Source of the DNA: Strigamia acuminata
Lineage: Eukaryota > Arthropoda > Chilopoda > Geophilomorpha > Linotaeniidae
Direction: 5' to 3'
DNA: 64,000 nt
Assembly (NCBI GenBank): GCA_949358305.1
Contig: OX442320.1
Span: 808,501 to 872,500 of the forward strand
The notes under the pieces are model-generated. The model was given only the letters and a program-made list of their open reading frames with translations. It was not told the origin of the DNA and searched no databases. The translations under genes and the position numbers were made by a program. Within the stretch, counting starts at the first letter, position 1. Each line of letters starts with the position of its first letter. Positions 20,906-31,500 of this stretch are shown here, in pieces.

Positions 20906-23900
20906 TGGGTCGGCCACAAGGAAGATGTCACCATCAACAAGGAAGATGTTGTCATCCAAAGAAGAAAAGAAAAAGTAGAAAAGAGAAGATAATCGTAGTC
21001 AATATGAACATTTCAGAATCTCTATTGGAAATTCCAGTAATAGTGAACAACATGGAAGTCAAGGCAGTTATGGACACTGGAGGAAAACGCAATGTTATCA
21101 GCGAAGAGCTTGCTGAAGCTTTACAGTTGAAGTACCCGCCAAGCCCAAATATACGATTACAAGGGGTAAGCGGAGAACTTGTGACTCCAATAGGAAAAGC
21201 CAAGATGAACATTACAATTGGTGAATTAACATACAGGATCGAGGTCCTGATTGTTAAAGGATTTCATTATGAATTACTGCTAAGTGACCCATTCATGCTG
21301 TTCGCGAAGTGCGTGTTAGACTACGACAAACAAAAAATCTTTGTGGGCCGAACTAGTGGAAAGGAAGTGTCATTTCCAATGAATAAAACTTTTGTTGATC
21401 AGAATTATGTTGCGAGGGTAATGAAGAACATCACAATTCCACCAATGCATGAGTGCATTGTTCCCATCTATTTGAATAAAGCAATAACATTGGACATGTT
21501 TGTGCAACCATTACATAATGTTACTGATAGATTTGCTGTGATAGGTTGTAAAACTTTAACAGATTTCAAGAACGGCAAAGGCATTATTCGAGTGGCTAAC
21601 CCAACCAAGAAGACAGTCTTTCTGAAGGAGAAGTCAGCAATCGCAAAAGCTTATTATGTGGTTGATGTTGGGGTGTTTGATGAAAAACAGGTACACTGTT
21701 TTGACTTTGACTCCTCAATAGCAAAAGACAAAATGAATAAAGACCAACAAGAGCAAATGCGACAACTTCTTCAAAAGAATCAAGACAGATTTGCTGTTTC
21801 TGACAAGGATTTGGGAAGAGTTCAAGTGTATAAGCATAAAATCGATACTGGAGACCATGACCCAATACATCTGCAACCGTATCGTCGTTCTATGAAGGAA
21901 AAAGAAGTCGAAGCTGAGGAAACAAAGAAATTGCTTGATATGGGAGTGATAAGGGAATCAGAAAGTCCCTGGAGCGCGCCTGTATTGCTAATAAAGAAAA
22001 GAGATGGTAAGTGGAGATTTTGTGTCGACTGGAGACGTTTGAATGCGATAACAAAGAAAATGGTGTACCCATTGCCAAGAATAGATGACACTTTAGATCA
22101 GCTGGCAGGTGCACAGTTCTTCTCCATGATGGACCTTATTCAAGGATATTATCAAGTCGAAATAGATGAACAAGATCGCGAAAAAACAGCATTTACCACT
22201 TCAAGCGGACATTTTGAGTTTAACGTCCTAGGAATGGGATTATGCAATAGTCCAGCAGCTTTTCAAAAGTTAATGAATAAAGTTTTAGGCAACCTCCTAG
22301 GCAAAGTTTGTATAGCGTACATTGACGACCTTATCATTTTCTCTAAAACATTCGATCAGCATTTGAAAGATCTAGACAACGTTTTCGACAAGCTTAGACA
22401 ATCTAACTTAAAGGTGAAGTTGAGCAAGTGCACATTTGGAACGAACACCATCAAGTATTTAGGACATGTCGTGGACTCTGAGGGTATATCACCAGACCCT
22501 AGGAACTTGGAATCCGTCGCGAAGTTTCCAGTTCCTACTAACCTCAAACTTCTTCGAGGATTCATAGGGCTCTGTTCGTATTACAGGAAGTTCATTCCAG
22601 GTTTTGCGGACATATCCAAGCCCTTAGTCAATTTGACGAAGAAGGACGAGAAATTTGATTGGGGCCCACCTCATGACAAGGCCTTCAAAACATTGAGGAC
22701 CGCCCTTATCACCGTGCCAGTGCTTGCGCACCCTAATTTTGAAGAACCCTTCATGGTATCGACTGACGCGAGCGCATATGGTCTTGGAGCAGTGTTGAAA
22801 CAGAAGATAAACAAACAAGAACATGTGATAGCTTATGCCAGCAGACTTCTCAGCCAAGCAGAACAGAATTACACAGCCACAGAAAGGGAATGTCTGGCTA
22901 TTCTGTTTGGAATTGAAAAGTACCGACCTTATCTGTATGGTAAGAAGTTCCAGATAATTACAGACCATTCGGCACTCCAATGGCTAAAATCAGTCAAAAA
23001 CCCCAATGGCAGACTAGCTAGATGGAGCCTACAGCTAGTAGACTTTGATTTCGATGTGATCTACAAGAGCGGAAAAGCGCACAAAGATGCCGACGCCTTG
23101 AGCAGAATTCCAGAAGATTTAAGCGAGGAAGAAAACGAAATAGTTCCCTCACTTTTACTCGAACAGCTCGACCTTCCTGCTGAGCAGCGTAAAGACAAGA
23201 AGCTACTGGAATTGATCACCGCAATGAATCAAGTAGAGCAACTTCCGAAGAAGAGAAGACGTCCTCTAAAGCAGTTCGTTCTTCTCGACAATGTGTTGTT
23301 TAGGAAGAAAAATTCTTTGAATTCCCTAGACACGGAAGTAAATCTGTTATATGTTCCGCAGCATTTGAAAACTGCAGTTCTTGAAGAAATGCATGACGGA
23401 CTGACGGGTGCTCACTTGGGCCTAAACAAAACGTGGAAGAGAATGAGAACAAGATTCTTCTGGCCCCGGATATATAAAGACGTTAGAAATTACGTACTTT
23501 CTTGTCCACATTGCGCGAGCTCGAAATCAATGACAACAGCGCCAAAAGGTTTAATGCAGCCGTGGTCTACGATATCTAAGCCTTTCGAGAGGATTGGAAT
23601 CGATACACTGGGAAGTTTTCCGACCTCCGACAAGGGCAACAAGTATGTTTTCGTAATGACAGATTATTTGTCGCGGACAGTGATTGCTAGAGCAGCTCCA
23701 GCATCAACAGCGTTGGAAGCAGCTAGAACTTTGCTTTATGAGTTAATGTTGAAGGAAGGCAGTCCGAGAGAAATCCTGAGCGATAGAGGCACAGAATACA
23801 GAAACAAAATGGTGGAAGAAGTATCAAATATGTTTAAAGCCCTACACAAAACCACTTCAGGGTACCATCCAAGGACCAATGGACTTACCGAGCGTTTTAA

Positions 23901-24849
23901 TGCGACGTTTGCAAAAATGTTGCAGATTTATGTTGATAAGGACCAGAGGGACTGGGATGATTTTTTGCCATTTTTGCTTTTCTCATATAATACCGGTGTG
24001 CATGAAACGACAGGATATACACCTTATTATCTTTTGAAAGGATATGAAGTTGATTTGAACGTGGACGTAAACCTCAACTTACCTCAAAAAGAATTTACCT
24101 TGCGAACCTCAAAATTCATCAGAGAAGCTAGGAAGATAGCAAATGAAAGGTTGGAATGGCAAGGAGGAAAAAGCAGAAAAAGATTCGATCAAGGCCGAGT
24201 TCATGTGGAATTTGACCCAGGAGAATTAGTATATCTCAAAACACCCAATAGAAAAGTTGGGTTAAGTGAAAAACTCCTGCCACAATTCTCAGGCCCATAC
24301 GAAATAGTAAGAAGAACCGCGCCAAATGACTACGAAATTAGAAGTTCAAATGGAAAGAAAACAGATATTGTTAACATTGAACGATTAAAACCGTATAAAC
24401 CCAGAGAAGAAATTCCAGCGGAGATATTAGAAGAATTGACAGCTAAAAAAGTCACATTTGCTGATGAAACTGCAACACAGAGTGAAAAACAACAAGAAAT
24501 TGAAGAAAACACGTCAATTTCGCCAATTCCGATCGCTAAAGAACGATTCATTAGCGATGACGACCAAATTTCGTTAAAAACACTCTTTGAACCTGAAGAA
24601 AATACAATAAAAGTGTCAAATTTCCCAATTTCAAGTGAAAAAGAGCGATTAAAAGCGCTCTATGGACCGAAAGAAATTATGGAAAGATGGCAAAACGAAG
24701 ACGAACGGAAAAACGAAGAAAATCAATTGCGAAAACCGCCGACAGGTGTCGCTGACGCAGTCGATGACGCGTCGCCGCCTGAAATCGAGAGTTTCCGGTC
24801 ACGTCGCCTTCGCAAACAGGCTCGTCGTGACTACAGTGGATTGTGTTAA
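20902..24849 (+). CDS. pol: Gypsy Pol polyprotein of E4 (protease, RT, RNase H, integrase)
   Basis: Pol is read in the -1 frame from the end of gag. A basic, Cys/His-containing start (RCCHPKKKRK) precedes retropepsin with DTG (Asp codon 21073). RT has WRFCVDWRRLN, GMGLCNSPAAFQ and YIDD (22318-22329). RNase H has STDASAYG (Asp 22764), TERE and TDHSALQWL. The integrase zinc motif ends CPHC (about 23503-23514). The catalytic Asp 23602, Asp 23782 and Glu 23890 have perfect D-59-D-35-E spacing. The GPY/F-type motif FSGPYEIVRR and a long charged tail follow. The frame has no break. The first start-like codon is GTG 20905, but frameshift expression is more likely. Confidence 0.94.
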   Translation, partial: LVGRPQGRCHHQQGRCCHPKKKRKSRKEKIIVVNMNISESLLEIPVIVNNMEVKAVMDTGGKRNVISEELAEALQLKYPPSPNIRLQGVSGELVTPIGKAKMNITIGELTYRIEVLIVKGFHYELLLSDPFMLFAKCVLDYDKQKIFVGRTSGKEVSFPMNKTFVDQNYVARVMKNITIPPMHECIVPIYLNKAITLDMFVQPLHNVTDRFAVIGCKTLTDFKNGKGIIRVANPTKKTVFLKEKSAIAKAYYVVDVGVFDEKQVHCFDFDSSIAKDKMNKDQQEQMRQLLQKNQDRFAVSDKDLGRVQVYKHKIDTGDHDPIHLQPYRRSMKEKEVEAEETKKLLDMGVIRESESPWSAPVLLIKKRDGKWRFCVDWRRLNAITKKMVYPLPRIDDTLDQLAGAQFFSMMDLIQGYYQVEIDEQDREKTAFTTSSGHFEFNVLGMGLCNSPAAFQKLMNKVLGNLLGKVCIAYIDDLIIFSKTFDQHLKDLDNVFDKLRQSNLKVKLSKCTFGTNTIKYLGHVVDSEGISPDPRNLESVAKFPVPTNLKLLRGFIGLCSYYRKFIPGFADISKPLVNLTKKDEKFDWGPPHDKAFKTLRTALITVPVLAHPNFEEPFMVSTDASAYGLGAVLKQKINKQEHVIAYASRLLSQAEQNYTATERECLAILFGIEKYRPYLYGKKFQIITDHSALQWLKSVKNPNGRLARWSLQLVDFDFDVIYKSGKAHKDADALSRIPEDLSEEENEIVPSLLLEQLDLPAEQRKDKKLLELITAMNQVEQLPKKRRRPLKQFVLLDNVLFRKKNSLNSLDTEVNLLYVPQHLKTAVLEEMHDGLTGAHLGLNKTWKRMRTRFFWPRIYKDVRNYVLSCPHCASSKSMTTAPKGLMQPWSTISKPFERIGIDTLGSFPTSDKGNKYVFVMTDYLSRTVIARAAPASTALEAARTLLYELMLKEGSPREILSDRGTEYRNKMVEEVSNMFKALHKTTSGYHPRTNGLTERFNATFAKMLQIYVDKDQRDWDDFLPFLLFSYNTGVHETTGYTPYYLLKGYEVDLNVDVNLNLPQKEFTLRTSKFIREARKIANERLEWQGGKSRKRFDQGRVHVEFDPGELVYLKTPNRKVGLSEKLLPQFSGPYEIVRRTAPNDYEIRSSNGKKTDIVNIERLKPYKPREEIPAEILEELTAKKVTFADETATQSEKQQEIEENTSISPIPIAKERFISDDDQISLKTLFEPEENTIKVSNFPISSEKERLKALYGPKEIMERWQNEDERKNEENQLRKPPTGVADAVDDASPPEIESFRSRRLRKQARRDYSGLC

Positions 24850-25263
24850 GGTTTTCTGAGACGAACCAGGTTTACTGTGTGACTCAAAGAAACCTAAAGC
24901 ATTAATAACAGCAGCAGTTGATTTGTGTGTGATTCCGTAAGTGAAAAGAGTGGATTTTGAACGAATTTGGCGAACAAATAGCTTAAAAACGAAACAAATC
25001 TATCGCAAATTTTGTGAAAAATAACATCGCGAAACGGAAAATTAGGCTTAAATAATTGTGTTAAAACTTCGAAATGAAATTTTAGTGTGTGCATACATTA
25101 TCAAGTGACTAATTAGTTGAAGAATTGTTAAATTTAGTGTAAATTAGTGCAACATGAGATGTTAAATGAAATAATGAATGGAAATTGGAATAATTTTGTG
25201 AAAATTTTGAATTAATGAATTAATTTTTTTTATTTTCTTTTCAAACAATATATTAGGATCCGA
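24850..25263 (+). other. E4 pol-ORF3 spacer with candidate splice acceptor
   Basis: 414 bp, A/T-rich, with no ORF. It ends with a T-rich polypyrimidine tract (25222-25242) followed by ATATATTAG (AG at 25255-25256), seven bases before the ORF3 ATG. This is the arrangement by which env-carrying Gypsy elements express env from a spliced RNA. Splicing here is inferred. Confidence 0.6.
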
Positions 25264-26637
25264 ATGGACGAAATGGCAAGCAAATTTGATCGGATGGATG
25301 TGCGTAGTGACAGTGACAGCGATGCGGATTCAGTTTGCTCGATGCAAGTGGGCGATCTTTTGGAACGTCAACTTAAGAAAGGCGATGACTTGGAAATTTA
25401 TTTAGCAAATAAGCCGAGCACAAGTAAAACTTTGGACGAATTGGTTAACTGCCCACGCCCGTTTACAGAAGGAAAACAAAAGGCGGAGGAAGACAAAAAG
25501 AAATATGCAGGACCATTAACAAAGGGTGAAGAAGGCTTATTGCGTCGTCGTCGTAAGAATCGACAATTGAAACGAGATAAGAAAGCACAAAAGAAGAAAG
25601 TGTTTGACGAGCAATCGAAAAGAATCCGGGAAGAAGAAATGCGTCACACCGTTGATCGAAACAAACGCCGATTAAATGATTTGCGAATGGAGCACCGGAA
25701 TATGGTCAACGCCATTAGAGCCAGGAAATTAAAAGGAGTGATGGGATTGCCCGACTATCAGTTGTGGAGAACAGGGGCGAATGCTTTGCTGATCCAGGAG
25801 GCGAAGATAAGAAAAAACATTTTAAAAGCCATCGCCCTAGCGAGAAGAGAGTCCTTCCAGGACCCTAGTGTAGTATTTCCTACTCCTATACGGGTATACC
25901 GTGTGGAGTTGGACGCTGCACGACAGGTCCAGGCTCTCGGACTTGCATTAGACTATAGTAATGCGCCAAAATATGACTTAGCATTCGACGCCGTAGGTTG
26001 TCCGCCGATTAAAGTCATGAACTATCAGATGGCAGCATTAGGCGATCTAACGCCGGGACGACAGAGCTGGACGTATGACAGCGTCGTTGATCACTACCTC
26101 CAACTGTTAGAAGAGCGATATCCTATATTGGCACCAATTCAATCTGAGTGGGTATACAAAATGGTGGACCCAGCTAAACGAAAGGAAGCGATCTATTGGC
26201 TAATGAGGAGACTTCCAAGTGCTCAAAAGAAGATTTGGGTGTTTCCAGTTCCTATTGAAGAGCATTGGCAGCTTTTCATAGTGGATTGGCGGAAAAAGCC
26301 AACCCAATACGTGCTTTACGACCCACGCGGACCAATAGAGCGCACATATCCAAAGTGGGAATCTTTAAGGTACTCGTTGATGGATGCAGGAGTAAAGTTT
26401 CCAAACAAATTCATACGTTGGGACCCGCCACGTATGCACCAATTGGATAATGACAGCTGTGGCCCAACCATACTCTACTTCACTAGAAGATACGTTGAAG
26501 ACCGTGACTTAATGCAGTTTGGGGAGCCATGTGAGTTACGCTTACGATTTGTGTATGAGATTGCAAACCGTGAAATTCTCCCATTCGAGTTGATCAAGGA
26601 AGAGGATAAGAAAGATCAAGTGGAAGGAGGAGAGTGA
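25264..26637 (+). CDS. ORF3: predicted Ulp1/SENP-like (C48 family) cysteine protease of E4
   Basis: A 457-aa protein in the position where some Gypsy elements carry env. It has no signal peptide and no membrane segment. Residues 1-60 are acidic and Ser-rich; 90-155 are strongly basic (RRRRKNRQLKRDKKAQKKK) with a likely coiled coil and nuclear signal. Residues 270-440 look like a C48 protease: His334 (EEHWQLFIVDW), Asp353 (LYDPRG), Gln393 (HQLDNDSCG) and Cys399 (SCGPTILYF). The H-19-D, D-40-Q and Q-6-C steps closely follow yeast Ulp1 (His514, Asp531, Gln574, Cys580). C48 enzymes cut SUMO or related proteins from targets; the substrate here is unknown. The ATG 25264 lies right after a splice-acceptor-like site. 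Residues 155-270 match nothing I recognise. The protease call is strong; the role (particle maturation, deSUMOylation, host counter-defence) is open. Confidence 0.88.
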   Translation: MDEMASKFDRMDVRSDSDSDADSVCSMQVGDLLERQLKKGDDLEIYLANKPSTSKTLDELVNCPRPFTEGKQKAEEDKKKYAGPLTKGEEGLLRRRRKNRQLKRDKKAQKKKVFDEQSKRIREEEMRHTVDRNKRRLNDLRMEHRNMVNAIRARKLKGVMGLPDYQLWRTGANALLIQEAKIRKNILKAIALARRESFQDPSVVFPTPIRVYRVELDAARQVQALGLALDYSNAPKYDLAFDAVGCPPIKVMNYQMAALGDLTPGRQSWTYDSVVDHYLQLLEERYPILAPIQSEWVYKMVDPAKRKEAIYWLMRRLPSAQKKIWVFPVPIEEHWQLFIVDWRKKPTQYVLYDPRGPIERTYPKWESLRYSLMDAGVKFPNKFIRWDPPRMHQLDNDSCGPTILYFTRRYVEDRDLMQFGEPCELRLRFVYEIANREILPFELIKEEDKKDQVEGGE

Positions 26638-27051
26638 AGTGAACTTTAACTTCTTTAAGTGAATAAGTGTAAAATCAACACGAACTTTGAACATTTTTTT
26701 TTGTGTGTGTGTTTTTTTTTTTATTTTATAGAAAATTGAAAACTGAAAAAAAAGTAATATAAAACAAAAAACCAAAAAGTGTTGTTATTGATGAAAAGTG
26801 TTAATTTTATTTAATTTTAAACTTTGAAAATTGTTTCCAATGTAAAAGTGTAATAAAAAGTGACTATGACATTTACAAACATTGAAAAGTGTATCATATT
26901 ATATTTTTGTAAAAATAAGGATGATGAAAAGAGATTCTCAAAATTGTAAAATTGTGTTTATGATTTGAAATTTTTTTTTATGTGAAAGGAGATGCGTTAG
27001 TTAGAACAATTCATTGTTTTTCGAGAGACCGAAAAAATTAAAGGGGGGGGC
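26638..27051 (+). other. E4 3' untranslated region and polypurine tract
   Basis: 414 bp, very A/T-rich with T-runs near 26695-26725. It ends in AAAGGGGGGGGC (27040-27051) directly at the 3' LTR, a typical polypurine tract for plus-strand priming. No ORF. Confidence 0.8.
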
Positions 27052-27556
27052 TGTTACGCGGTAGAGCCGTACCGTGTATCGGCTGGCTCTGCTCGCTCTG
27101 TTTAGGCATTTAATGCAATGAATTCTCACTAGACGGCGCTGCGCACCTAATTGGATGCACAGACCGTTCAACTTAGTTGATAGGGGGAATAGGAGTTTAC
27201 TTAGTGAGTTGATTAAGCCAGAGAGCTCAGATCTCTTTTGATTCTCAAACTGTTACCTTCACCTACTACTGCCAGCCGGTTGACGGTCAGGCAGGACTAG
27301 GTTTTCTAAACTGAATTGAATTGACAACAGCATCATCCTTATTTAGTTACTTATTTGATTTGAATGAACCATTTATGTGTTTTAGGTTTAATAAATGAAC
27401 AAATGTAATAAGAGCTGATGACCGAACATTTACATTAGTAAATGTCCGACTTTGAACAATAAAGCCAATAGGCATTTTACATATAAAACCCTGTGTCATT
27501 CTTGATTGAATTCATGTCACGTAGGACTAAATCAATCCCCATTTAGCCACGTAACA
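27052..27556 (+). repeat. E4 3' LTR
   Basis: 505 bp, identical by eye to the 5' copy. It is followed by the ATAT duplication and then E3 sequence. Confidence 0.95.
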
Positions 27557-27560
27557 ATAT

Positions 27561-28523
27561 ACACTACATTCAATGTGAATGAAAATGAAAACAATATCAA
27601 AATCAAAAAAATAATATCAACTTCAAATAATAAAAAAAACCATGTCTCTGCTCGCTCCAGTACACCTGGGCTCACATCATTGACGAATAATACAAAATAA
27701 ATAATACACAAAAAAAATAATTTCACACAACACTTAATGTCCGATTAAGGCTGGTTTTCCTCCTTTTCGAATGGGATCAACTTCTCGTGTAAGATCTCGT
27801 ACACTATATACGCTGGCGCAAATCAATCGGGTGGCCATGGCGCATGTTGTCCCTGTCTTCAATATATCGGCGGGCAAAATATAAGATAGTGGGCCCGCAG
27901 CTGTCACCGTCAAGCTGCTGCATGCGGGGCGGGTCCCACTTCTCATAGCCCCGTGGAAACACCATTCAAGTCTAATATGTGCAGAAAATAAATTAAACTC
28001 ATTAATCAAAGTTCATTAATGACCAATATAATATACACTCAATTTGTCTAAATTTCATTAAACTTTTAACTTTATACAATATTCAAATTATTTCATCTAA
28101 ACCAATTAAATATTCATGGCTATTTCTATTAAATTTCAAAATTAAATGCCAAGTTAACATTTCAAAAATGTGCGAAGTTCTCTTTATTCGCTGGAAAAAT
28201 GGCGATAGATTCGTTCCGTTTTGTTCACTTTCGGCACTTTTATTAATGTTATCCAAAACTGGAGAAAAATGTCTCAAAAATTGTTCAAATCAACCAGTAA
28301 ATTCGAGTTATTCTTGGTTCACTGCAAATAACTTGCGTTCGCCTCAAAAAACAAGAAAATACAACTTCAAAATCGTGTCACGTCTCGTCTGCGTTCATAT
28401 TAACTTCCGCCAATTAAAAGTACCTACTTTCACAGAAAATATGCGAAATCCTCGTCAATCACACTCGGAGAATAACAATTCCCTTCGCTCACTGCAAATA
28501 ACTTGCGTTCACTTAAAGAAAAG
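27561..28523 (-). other. E3 3' untranslated region, upstream part
   Basis: This lies between the E3 pol stop and the E4 insertion. It contains the protease remnant (27745-27965) and otherwise A/T-rich non-coding sequence. A 22-bp direct repeat TCACTGCAAATAACTTGCG (plus TTC) occurs at 28319-28340 and 28489-28510, 170 bp apart. Plus-strand frames here are shadows. Confidence 0.6.
27745..27965 (-). pseudogene. Decayed remnant of a Ulp1-like (C48) protease ORF in E3
   Basis: On the minus strand one frame reads VFPRGYEKWDPPRM then QQLDGDSCGPTILYFARRYI, then ends in TAG. This closely matches the catalytic Gln/Cys region of the E4 protease (KFIRWDPPRM, HQLDNDSCGPTILYF). The Cys codon is 27897-27899. 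After a two-base frame change the match resumes (VYEI...LIPFEKEE) and stops at 27745-27747. Upstream homology fades within about 40 bases, with another frame break and stops, and the His/Asp part is gone. About 1.1 kb of ORF is missing compared with E4. It cannot encode an active protease. Confidence 0.85.
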
Positions 28524-31500
28524 CTAGTAAAATGCAGTGTAATCTTGGCGTGGTTGCGATCTAAGTCGTCGTGACCGGAAATCACTTTCAGCAGGACGTC
28601 GCGCATGCGTATCGGCGCCAACAGCATTTGCGACACCTGGTGATGGTTTCTGCGACCGATTTTTCTTACTTTCGTCTAGCGACGATTTTAGCAACTGATT
28701 TCGCTGTTCTAACTCAACTTCCTTTTTCACTCGACGTGCCTCAATTTCTTTCGGCCCGTAAATTGCCTTCAATCGCTCCCTTTCAGTTAGAACCGGCGAA
28801 TCCGACGTTTTATCTTCGGATTCAAAGAAATTCCGCAACGAAATTTGATCGTTATCATCAATAAACCTTTCCTTCGCTCCTATTTTAGGCTTATCTCGCG
28901 AATCATCGTCCTTCTTCACAATTTCCGCATTTTGATCGTCTTTTTGCGAACTTCCTTGCACTTCATCAGAAAATGTTACTTTCTTTGGTGGTAAATCCTG
29001 CAGAATAGTTTCTGGAATTTCCTCTCTCGGCTTGTATGGTTTTAAACGCTCAACATTGACAATACTAGTTTTCTTTCCTGATGAATTCCTCACTTCATAA
29101 TCGTTTGGCGCTGTGCGTCTAACTATCTCATATGGTCCAGAAAATGGTGGCAGGAGTTTTTCGCTCAACCCTACTTTCCTATTTGGGGTTTTCAAGTAAA
29201 CTAGTTCTCCTGGTTCGAATTCAACCACAATTCTGTCCAAATCAAATCTTCTCTTGCTTTTCTCACTCTGCCATTCTAGTCTTTCGTTGGCAATTTTCCG
29301 CATCTCCCTCATAAATCTAGAAGTGCGAAGAGTGAATTCCTTTCGCGGAAGGTTCAAGTTCACGTCCACACTCAAATCAACTTCATAACCTTTCAACAAA
29401 TAATATGGGGTATATCCAGTTGTTTCATGGACTGCTGAATTATAGGAGAAAATGACAAATGGTAAAAATTCATCCCAATCTGTGTGATCTTTATTAGTAT
29501 AACATGTCAACATTTTGGCAAATGTTGCATTAAATCTTTCCGTTAATCCGTTGGTCCTTGGATGGTACCCGGAAGTAGATTTGTGCTGGGATTTAAACAG
29601 TGCTGATACTTCATTAATCATTTCGTTCCTGTACTCCGTCCCCTTATCGCTGAGTATCTCGCGTGGACTTCCCTCTTTGAGCATTACCTCGAATACAAGA
29701 GTTTTTGCTGCTTCCAACGCTGTACATGCTGGAGCCGCTCTGGCGATGACTGCACGCGATAAATAATCAGTGATAACAAAAACATATTTATTTCCACTAT
29801 TTGAAACTGGAAAGCTTCCTAACGTGTCTATACCAATCCTCTCAAACGGTCTTGAGATCGTCGACCAAGGTTGTAACAAACCTTTTTGTGGAGTGGTCAT
29901 GGACTTACTTCCTGCGCAATGTGGACAACTGAGAACGTAATTCCTTACGTCCCTGTATATCCTCGGCCAAAAGAATCTTACTCTAATCCTTTTCCACGTC
30001 TTATTTAGGCCGAGATGAGCACCTACGAGCCCGTCATGCATTTCTTCTAACACTTGCTTACGTAAATGCTGCGGTACTACTAAAAGGTTTCCTTCCATGT
30101 TTAGAGAATTGTAACTTTTCTTTCTAAACAACGTGTTATCCAGGAGAACGAACTGTTTTAAAGGACGTTTCCTGTTTCTTGGAAGTTGCTCAATGTTCTC
30201 CATTGCGGTGATGATCTCCAAAATTTTCTCGTCCTTACGCTGTTCTACAGGTAAGTTGAGTTTTTCGAGAAGTAGTAAGGGAATAATTTCTTTTTCTTCC
30301 TCACCAATCTCTTCTTGGATTCGGCTAAGAGCATCTGCATCCGTGTGCTTCTTGCCTGACTTATGTATCACATCGTAGTCGTAATCTACCAGTTGTAAAC
30401 TCCACCTGGCCAATCTACCGTTGGGATTTTTCACCTTATTCAGCCATTGTAACGCAGAATGGTCTGTCACAATTGTAAATTTCCTACCGTAAAGATATGG
30501 TCTGTACTTGTTAATGCCGAATATTATGGCTAAACATTCTCTTTCCGTAGCTGTGTAATTCTGTTCCGCTGTACTTAACAATCGACTGGCGTAACAAATC
30601 ACATGCTCTTGCTTGTTAATACGCTGCTTCAAAATTGCACCGAGCCCATAAGCACTTGCATCCGTAGATACAATGAATGGCTCTGCAAAATTTGGATGTG
30701 CTAAAACTGGTACCGTAACTAAAGCTGTCCGTAAGGCCTTAAACGCTGTTTCCTGTGGTGGTCCCCAATCAAAAGCTTCATCTTTGCGAGTTAAGTTGGC
30801 TAAGGGCTTGGATACGTCCGCAAATCCTGGAATGAACTTTCGATAATACGAACATAAACCCAAAAACCCTCTCAACTGCTTCAAATTTGTTGGTTTTGGA
30901 AATTTAGCTACACTTTCCAAATTACGTGGATCAGGTGACACTCCATCAGAATCAACTATGTGGCCTAAATATTTGATGGTATTAGTACCAAACGTACATT
31001 TGCTGAGTTTAACCTTTAAGTTTGCCAACCGCAGCTTGCTGAAGACAGCATCGAGATCCTGAAGATGCTGATCAAATGTCTTTGAAAATATTATAAGGTC
31101 GTCAATATAAGCTATACAGACCTTGCCAAGAAGATTACCAAGCACCTTATTCATCAATTTTTGAAACGCAGCTGGGCTATTACATAATCCCATTCCTAGG
31201 ACGTTAAACTCAAAATGTCCGCTTGAAGTGGTAAACGCTGTTTTTTCACGATCCTGTTCATCTATTTCGACTTGATAATATCCTTGAATAAGATCCATCA
31301 TCGAAAAATACTGGGCCCCTGCCAGTTGGTCCAATGTATCGTCAATCCTGGGCAGTGGGTATACCATTTTCTTTGTGATCGCGTTTAACCTCCTCCAATC
31401 GACACAAAATCTCCATTTACCGTCTCTTTTCTTGATGAGAAGTACTGGTGCACTCCATGGACTTTCTGATTCCCTAATGACTCCCATCTCAAGCAACTTT

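Larger units (their letters stand above)
18508..27556 (+). mobile_element. E4: complete Ty3/Gypsy LTR retrotransposon with a third ORF (Ulp1-like protease)
   Basis: LTRs at 18508-19012 and 27052-27556 are 505 bp each and identical by eye, beginning TGTTACGCGG and ending CACGTAACA. ATAT is duplicated at 18504-18507 and 27557-27560. The 9049 bp element has a primer site, leader, gag, pol, a 415 bp gap, ORF3, a 3' UTR and a polypurine tract. All frames are open, so this copy looks potentially active. It belongs to the same lineage as E3, into whose 3' region it inserted in opposite orientation. Confidence 0.96.

Noticed and set aside
25264-26637. ORF3 as an envelope protein
   Set aside because: No signal peptide, no transmembrane segment and no fusion or furin-like site; a complete C48 catalytic set is present instead.
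27734-28009. 91-codon minus-strand frame as a gene
   Set aside because: It overlaps the protease remnant in another frame; the homologous frame is the broken one.
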